NCBI GenBank assembly: GCA_025769875.1
Contig: JAGFNK010000054.1
Span: forward strand, 1-64,000
Origin: Russula earlei
Lineage: Eukaryota > Basidiomycota > Agaricomycetes > Russulales > Russulaceae
Reading direction: 5' to 3'
Length of the DNA: 64,000 nucleotides
Within the stretch, counting starts at the first letter, position 1. Each line of letters opens with the position of its first letter. Made by a program: the position numbers and the translations under genes. The notes beneath the pieces were generated by a model. The model worked only from the letters and a program-made list of their open reading frames with translations, was not told the DNA's origin and made no database searches. Below are positions 57,915-64,000 of the stretch, in pieces.

Positions 57915-58780
57915 TCACATCTCGTTGGCAATCGGCAGCAAGTGAAGGACACTTTGTAACCAGATCACCACATCGTACATCTCGGCGCTGTTGACGGCGT
58001 GAGGAAGTCCTTCGTATCGTTTGAAGGTTAAGAATCCCGTCGGAAGGCGCAGGACATCACGTAGAAACGCCATGGCCTCCTCTGAATAATACGTCGGAAT
58101 CTCGCAATCACTCCTGCCGTGCCCACAGAAGATTGGCAGGTATGGTTCTGTGTGGACAATTTGCTACGGACAAATCTCTAAGCCGTCGTCACGTCGGTAT
58201 CATCAAGGGGGAACTGACCTCGCGCCCCCTGTGAGGTATCCAACCTGCTAGACTGATCACACCACCGAGCTCGTGCAGGGTGGTCAGTGCCACAAGAAGG
58301 CTGAGGGCTGCTCCTTGACTGAAGCCCATGAGGACGATGCGATGGGGATCCGTGCCACGATGGACCTCTGCCTGGATCCATGCCTCTACACCGGAGATAG
58401 AAGACGCCATGGCAGCCTCGTCCCACTCGTTGCAGCTCGGAGGCAGTGACTGAATGTTGAACCAACTGGACCTGTGCTGGCCCCCATTCAAACTCACCGG
58501 CCTAGTAGGGCTGCGGTAGCTGGAACGTCAGGGGCTGCTGTGAAGGTCGTGCTCAGAAAGCGTACGCTTGAGGTAAGACCCACTCGATGTTTGGCAGCTG
58601 TGTTGCCATCCATCGGATCCTGTTATGCCACCCAACATTGGTCTGTCCGAGTCCCTGGACAGATTGATATCAGCCAGGCAAGGTGAGTAAAGAGCTCATA
58701 AACAAGTGTACGTGTAAGAATATGACTGTCGCCGTTTGTTGAGCCGAGGCGGAAATTCGCAACGGGTTGCTCGTGAGCAT
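57915..58780 (-). CDS. Acyl-protein thioesterase / carboxylesterase (APT1-like)
   Basis: An alpha/beta hydrolase of the phospholipase/carboxylesterase family, whose eukaryotic members remove palmitate from proteins or act as lysophospholipases. The start MLTSNPLRISASAQQTATVI leads to FLH, then intron, then GLGQTNVGWHNRIRWMATQL (oxyanion HG loop), PNIEWVLPQA, GGQHRSSWFNI, IVLMGFSQGAALSLL (nucleophile elbow GFSQG), GRSDCEIP (catalytic Asp region) and EGLPHAV (catalytic His). Three introns, all GT-AG and in phase, give an intact protein that ends LLPIANEM at TGA 57917-57915. The ATG at 58780-58778 is the only in-frame start near the expected N-terminus. It is head to head with VAC8. Confidence 0.85.
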
Positions 58781-59133
58781 CGTCTCTTGGTTCCGAAATA
58801 CGTTGGACCGTCTGCGGCCATTGAGTTCCACCCACGGAATATATACCTGTTCGTGGGCCTTGTAGAATGGACACAGCCATGAACACAGAGAGCTGAGACT
58901 TTCTGGGCTGTTCGTGGTTGCGCAGTCATAGCTGCGATCTCTGTGAACGCAGCTCGAGAGTTAACACCTTTGAGATTAGCGCGGCGGCGGTTGTGAAGAG
59001 AGAAAGCACGTGGGAATTGGAAATCGCCGGATGAGGCAACTCGAGTCGAGCGTGCAACTCTCCTGCTACCCCCGCCGTCAGCCACAGCTCCTCCCTCCCA
59101 TTTCTCTCCTCTATACTTTCCTTTATATTAATC
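58781..59133. promoter_or_regulatory. Shared divergent promoter of the thioesterase and VAC8
   Basis: 353 bp between the two ATGs. A CT-rich leader (CTCCTCCCTCCCATTTCTCTC, about 59088) precedes VAC8, followed by TATATT. No clear TATA box is seen on the minus side. Confidence 0.5.
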
Positions 59134-61578
59134 ATGGGCAGTCTCCTCTCTTGCTGCGAATATTGCTGTTTGTATATTCTCCAGCCCTTTCCTTGCAACA
59201 CCCCTCCTCACATTGATCTCTTTGCCGCTCCACCTTTGATGCTTCAGTCCAGTCTCGCAATTCCCAATCGTATGAGCCCATGCTATTGGAGAATGAGCGA
59301 GAGGCAGTGGCTGACCTTCTTCAATACCTCGAAAGTACGCGCCTCCTTCCTGCAGGCATCCAATCCCCTAATCACCTACCTTACTCGTTTCCAAAGACCG
59401 AACGACAACCAACTTTTTCACTGGCTCTCCGCTCTCCGCGCTGACCACACTCTCCTTTTCCGACAATGTCGACCTCCAGCGCAGCGCGGCACTTGCGTTT
59501 GCCGAGATCACTGAGAAAGAAGTCCGTCCAGTTGGCCGCGACACGCTCGACCCCATCCTCTTCCTTCTCTCTAGTCATGATACTGAGGTCCAGCGCGCGG
59601 CAAGCGCCGCCCTAGGCAACTTGGCCGTGAACAGTAGGTTCAACTCATGGCTCTCATATCTTGTTTTCGCTGATAACCGTGGACAAGCCGAGAATAAGTT
59701 GCTCATTGTCAAGCTGGGCGGGCTCGAACCCCTCATACGTCAAATGCTCAGTCCTAATGTAGAGGTTCAATGCAACGCAGTCGGGTGTGTCACCAACCTC
59801 GCCACGCACGGTATAGTCTATTTCTGCCCTCTGACGCGTGAAACAAATGAGCTTGCTTCTCTCGTAGACGATAACAAGACGAAGATTGCCAAGTCTGGCG
59901 CACTTGTCCCTCTTACTCGGCTGGCCCGATCTAAAGACATGCGGGTGCAACGAAATGCGACCGGTGCGCTACTCAACATGACCCATTCAGGTTTGTCGAT
60001 ACCCCGATTACCTCCTTGATGTCATCGATGAAAACTTACATGCCGCGATCCAGATGAAAACAGGCAACAACTTGTCAACGCGGGTGCTATCCCCGTCCTT
60101 GTCGGGCTGCTCAATTCTCCTGATACCGACGTACAATACTACTGTACGACTGCCCTGAGCAACATCGCCGTCGATGGTCCGTCCGACTCTCGTTCGTTGG
60201 TGCACGGCGGAGTTTACTGATAAACCCTATTTGGAATCGATCAGGCTCAAACCGGAAAAAGTTGGCACAGAGCGAACCGAAACTAGTGACGAGTTTGGTG
60301 CAGCTTATGGACAGCACTAGTTTGAAAGTACAATGCCAGGCGGCATTGGCTTTACGAAATCTCGCGAGTGATGGTACGTGCTTTGATCGTCTGCCTTCGT
60401 GGTAACCGAGCCTCGGTTTGCTGCACAGAGAAGTACCAGCTCGAGATTGTCAAAGCCGACGGTCTCCATCCCCTTCTTCGCCTTTTGCAGTCTGCCTATC
60501 TTCCGCTTATCCTCTCCTCCGCTGCTTGCGTACGCAACGTGTCCATTCACCCTCAAAATGAGTCACCGATCATCGAGTCCGGATTCTTGCAACCTCTCAT
60601 TAATCTCCTTTCGTTCAAAGACAATGAGGAGGTGCAATGTCATGCCATCTCGACGTTGCGCAACCTCGCTGCCAGCTCTGAGAAGAATAAACTTGCAATT
60701 GTCAAGGCGGGAGCGGTCCAGTCAATCAAAGAGCTTGTCTTGGACGTGGCCATGAACGTACAGAGCGAGATGACAGCGTGTGTCGCGGTACTGGCCCTGA
60801 GCGATGACTTAAAGGGACAGTTGCTGGAAATGGGAATCTGCGAAGTGCTCATACCACTCACGAATTCACCTAGTTCGGAAGTTCAAGGCAACAGCGCAGC
60901 GGCACTTGGAAATCTATCCTCGAAAGGTTAGAGTTCCAGCAGTTCACTGATCCTTGGGCCCTCCTAACGATATTGCATTTCTTTGTCCCTCAGATGGCCG
61001 CGCGGTTTCGGACGACTACTCTGCGTTTAATGACGTATGGGAAAAGCCGGAAGGTGGCATGCACCAATATCTTCATCGCTTTCTGAGTAGCCCCGATGCC
61101 ACTTTTCAGCACATTGCCGTTTGGACCATCATGCAACTTTTGGAGTCGGGGGGTGAGAACAAAGTTTCTGAATGTTCTCCGAGACGCCGGGCTGATTCAT
61201 CCCTTAGACCCTCAACTAATGAGCAACATCCGTTCGTCCGGTCTGCTCGTCCCTAGTGTGCGCGACCTGGCTGTCTCGCGCTCCGTGACGCCCACGTCGT
61301 CAGCTGGTGGGACACCCCACTCGCATCGATCTCAGGCGCGTTCCTACCAGGAGACAGAAACGGGCGATGGCCAAGGGGAGATTCAGGAATTGGCACGAAA
61401 GATCTTGTATATTGTGGACGGAGACGAACAAGTTCCCCCTGCTAGTTCGGCGCCATCGCACGTGCAACCCGGGTCGTCGGTTGGGCGCGAGTCGAACGCT
61501 AGCGGTATGGACCATGAAGAGTTAAGGAGGAGTGTACGGGACGCCCTAGGGGCCAACTCCCGCAGTCAATATCACTGA
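59134..61578 (+). CDS. VAC8: Vacuolar armadillo-repeat protein Vac8
   Basis: A membrane-anchored armadillo scaffold for vacuole inheritance, fusion and nucleus-vacuole contacts. The N-terminus [11 protein letters not shown] has the Gly2 needed for myristoylation and several nearby Cys for palmitoylation. The body reads [119 protein letters not shown] and [16 protein letters not shown], a regular series of ARM repeats. About ten introns fit GT-AG rules and phase. The first intron splice site (near 59166) is the least certain. The C-terminus is polar and ends [11 protein letters not shown]. The gene appears intact. Confidence 0.93.
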
Positions 61579-62277
61579 CCTTCACGAGGACTATTCGATA
61601 TATCTTTCCCTTTCACGTTCTGTATGGGAGACCAGTTTGCGCCATGCGAGATGCTTCCCATTTTCCCTTCTTTTCTCATGATTATTTGGTCTCCTTCACG
61701 TGTGTATGACTTGTTGGTTGCGTTTTGTCACTAATTCAGACCACTGCTACAGTATTATTGATCATGGACGTGGCTGTGGGTCCTAATTGAGGTGGTTTGT
61801 AGGGCGGTCTGCGCGTGTGGATGGCCAGAGTAGTCGTGACTGACTCGGGTGGGTGAAAGGCTGTGGCTGTGTCGAGTCTGTGGCTGCGTTTGTCCATTGT
61901 CTTCGTCTAGAGACCCTCTCGACCACCACCGTTGACCACCAGAGAGACAATACAGTATACATCATACCCGTACGGCCCATTGTTCGCAATCGCCACGTCA
62001 CATTCTCTGCAATGTGTCGCCGTTCGAACCCGTGGGTGCCTCGTGCTTGGCCAACAACGCAGACACGACCCCCGCTTGGTGGTTTTATACACCTTGCCGG
62101 GGCCGCTTCCTCTCATTTTCACCCCCGTTTTCTCTCCTTCACTCTCTTATTTCTAAGAAAAGCCCACGGCTGTGCCCTGGCCTTTCACTTCATCTGTCTT
62201 CTGCGAATACCTTTATTCTCAATCTTGTCCTCTCATTCACACTCCAGAGTATCTCTTCTCTCCTCTCTTCTCTAGCT
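61579..62277. other. VAC8 3' region and GH16 promoter/leader
   Basis: About 700 bp between two plus-strand genes. TTTTATACACC (about 62082) could be a TATA-like element for the GH16 gene, and the last 150 bases are strongly pyrimidine-rich (CTTCTCTCCTCTCTTCTCTAG), typical of a highly expressed fungal leader. Confidence 0.5.
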
Positions 62278-63992
62278 ATGCGTCTCTCCCTCAACACAAT
62301 TTTCCTCGCCCTCGCCCTCGCGCACCTCCTCGTTGCGCCTGCCAACGCCAACGTTTGGGGCCAGGTACCCAAGCGTCCCCTGCTCAAGCGTGCCACCGTC
62401 GGGTTTCACAGGTCCGCTCTTCGACACAGCGCCGGTCTGGCGCGGGACCTGCGGGTCGCGTTCAGAGCCCTTGGCCGAAACCACTCCACGCGTGCGTCGT
62501 TGGCGGGCAGGGACAACAACGACAGCAAGCCGTTCTGCGTGTCTAACCCGAGCGGCATTCAACAGCACCCGAACACGACGACGAACTCTCACTCCACATC
62601 GCCGGGCTCGCCGACTGGGACCAAGCACGGGTCCCCGTCATCCACGTCCACGAGTGCGCCCTCGGCGAGCGGGACTTCGCAGTCCAATTTTAACCTCGTG
62701 CAGTCCTATGTGCGTGATCCGCGCCACCGGACCGTGGACGCGAGCGCACGAGAAAAAAATTATTTTTGCTGACGGGCTGTTCCTCCTTTGTCTTTATTTG
62801 ATTCCGCAGTCTGGAAACACGTTTTTCTCCGGATGGGATTTCTTCACCGGCGGCGATCCGACCAACGGCGTCGTGCAGTTTGTCGACCAGTCCACGGCGG
62901 TGCGTAGCGGCTCACCTTTTTGTCTCTCAACGTCTGGTGATGGTCTCGTGACCCGTTTTTGGCCTCCTTTGTCCAATACAGCAATCGAACAACTTGATTT
63001 CGATCAACGATGCTGGAAACGCGATCATGCGCGTTGACACCACGCCGCAGGTCTCCGGGAACCGCGCCTCTGTGCGCATCCAGACACACTTCAGCTTCAC
63101 TGGCGGACTGGTCATCATGGACAGCGTTCACATGCCCACGGGCTGCGGTTCATGGCCGGCGTTCTGGACCAACGGCCCTAATTGGCCGAACACGGGCGAA
63201 ATCGACATCGTCGAGGGCGTGAACGACTACACGAACAACCAGGCCACGATACACACGAACGTCGGATGCCAACTGCCTTCGAGCAACGTCACCGCCTTGG
63301 GCATTTCGGGGGCCATCGTCGGCGGCACGAACTGCGCCGCACTGCAGACCGGCAACGAGGGGTGCGGTGTGCGGGCCAGCCAGACGAATTCCTTTGGAGC
63401 GGCGTTCAACAACAACGGAGGCGGTGTCTTCTCGAGTGCGTCGTCCCGATTTCTTTCCACGATCCCTGAACACGCTTCCGGCATGGAGCGCGAATGCTGA
63501 TCTCGGTTCTTTCTTTCTTTTTTTTCTTTTCTTTTGCAGTGCTTTGGGACCAGTCGGGCGTCGCCGTCTGGTTCTTTTCCAGGGGAAGCATCCCGTCTGA
63601 TATCACCGCAGGCGCACCGGTTCCTGATCATTGGGGCACGCCGAGTGCCTTCTGGCCGGCGACCACCTGCAATCCGTTCCAGTTCTTCCAGAACCACGGC
63701 GTCATCTTTGACACCACACTGTGCGGCGACTGGGCGGGCTCTGTCTGGACGGCGACGGGAATTCCTGGACAGGAGCAGAGCTGCGCGCAACGAACTGGGG
63801 TTGCCACGTGCGAGCAGTTCGTGCGCCAGAATGGCGCGGCCCTTGCCGAAGCATGTACGTCCCCCTTCCATTCCCTCTTCTAACTCCCCTTGGGGCTCCA
63901 TGTCCATTGTCCATCATTGGGCGCACGCTGACTCCCGCTTTTGTGCAGACTGGGAAGTCAAGAATGTACAGATCTATCAGACCAAGTCATAG
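62278..63992 (+). CDS. Glycoside hydrolase family 16 endo-beta-1,3(4)-glucanase, secreted
   Basis: A laminarinase-type enzyme acting on beta-1,3/1,4- or 1,3/1,6-glucans of cell walls. A signal peptide (MRLSLNTIFLALALAHLLVA) is followed by a basic, Ser/Thr/Pro-rich linker (STSPGSPTGTKHGSPSSTST) that likely precedes the catalytic domain as a stalk. The GH16 core reads FSGWDFFTGGDPTNGVVQFV, then GSWPAFWTNG and TGEIDIVEGVND, which holds the catalytic E-x-D-x-x-E, followed by ATIHTNVGCQLP, LWDQSGVAVWFFSRGSIPSD, GVIFDTTLCGDWAG and WEVKNVQIYQ. Four GT-AG introns (first donor TAT|GTGCGTG near 62710; third at about 63436-63539) join in phase. The stop TAG at 63990-63992 lies 8 bases from the window end. 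It appears intact. Confidence 0.92.
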
Positions 63993-64000
63993 AAGACCGT

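Overview
This is a window of nuclear DNA from a filamentous basidiomycete, most likely an Agaricomycete. The genes are cut by many short introns of about 45-65 nt. They encode typical fungal proteins: Sub2, Rok1, Utp5, a Pho85-type CDK, Vac8, a GH16 glucanase and a hybrid histidine kinase with an N-terminal protein-kinase-like domain. The repeats are fungal non-LTR and LTR retroelements. All protein names come from motif recognition by eye; no database was searched and the species cannot be named. LAYOUT. Bases 1-26,200 are repeat-rich and gene-poor: a decayed RNase H retroelement tail (1-1,500), degenerate tandem repeats (about 1,940-2,430), a TATA-driven small secreted protein gene (4,493-4,935), a deleted LTR element (about 7,097-10,045), a long minus-strand LINE (10,046 to about 16,985) carrying a nested solo LTR with a perfect target-site duplication, an inverted LTR copy (to 17,709), and a second small secreted protein gene (18,770-19,123). 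From 19,980 to 26,200 lie broken pieces of ordinary genes (ergothioneine synthase, a Zn2Cys6-type regulator C-terminus, part of an inverted duplication) and a possible secreted peptide gene. Bases 26,300-64,000 are gene-dense and euchromatic in character: CCA tRNA nucleotidyltransferase (+), HMG-box factor (-), ROK1 (-) and SUB2 (+) head to head, a roughly 9.9-kb group-X-like hybrid histidine kinase (+), UTP5 (-) and PHO85 (+) head to head, a four-copy tandem array of tRNA-Ser-like units, a secreted beta-lactamase-fold protein (+), an acyl-protein thioesterase-like hydrolase (-) and VAC8 (+) head to head, and a GH16 endoglucanase (+) that ends 8 bases before the window edge. HOW THE GENES RELATE. 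There are no operons. Three divergent pairs share short promoters of 224, 159 and 353 bp. ROK1 and UTP5 both act in small-subunit ribosome assembly, SUB2 in mRNA export and splicing, and PHO85 and the histidine kinase in nutrient or stress signalling. VAC8 and the thioesterase are both linked to protein lipidation (Vac8 is palmitoylated; APT-type enzymes remove palmitate), but their adjacency is probably coincidental. MAIN POINTS OF INTEREST. (1) Two small secreted protein genes share signal peptide and core promoter/5' leader but not mature sequence. (2) A tandem array of tRNA-Ser-like units has two anticodon-type hairpins per unit. (3) A beta-lactamase-fold protein has lost its SxxK motif. 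(4) The histidine kinase has a degenerate kinase domain (HRE, HFG). (5) Single-base insertions recur in several otherwise conserved genes. (6) Three introns appear to use GC donors.
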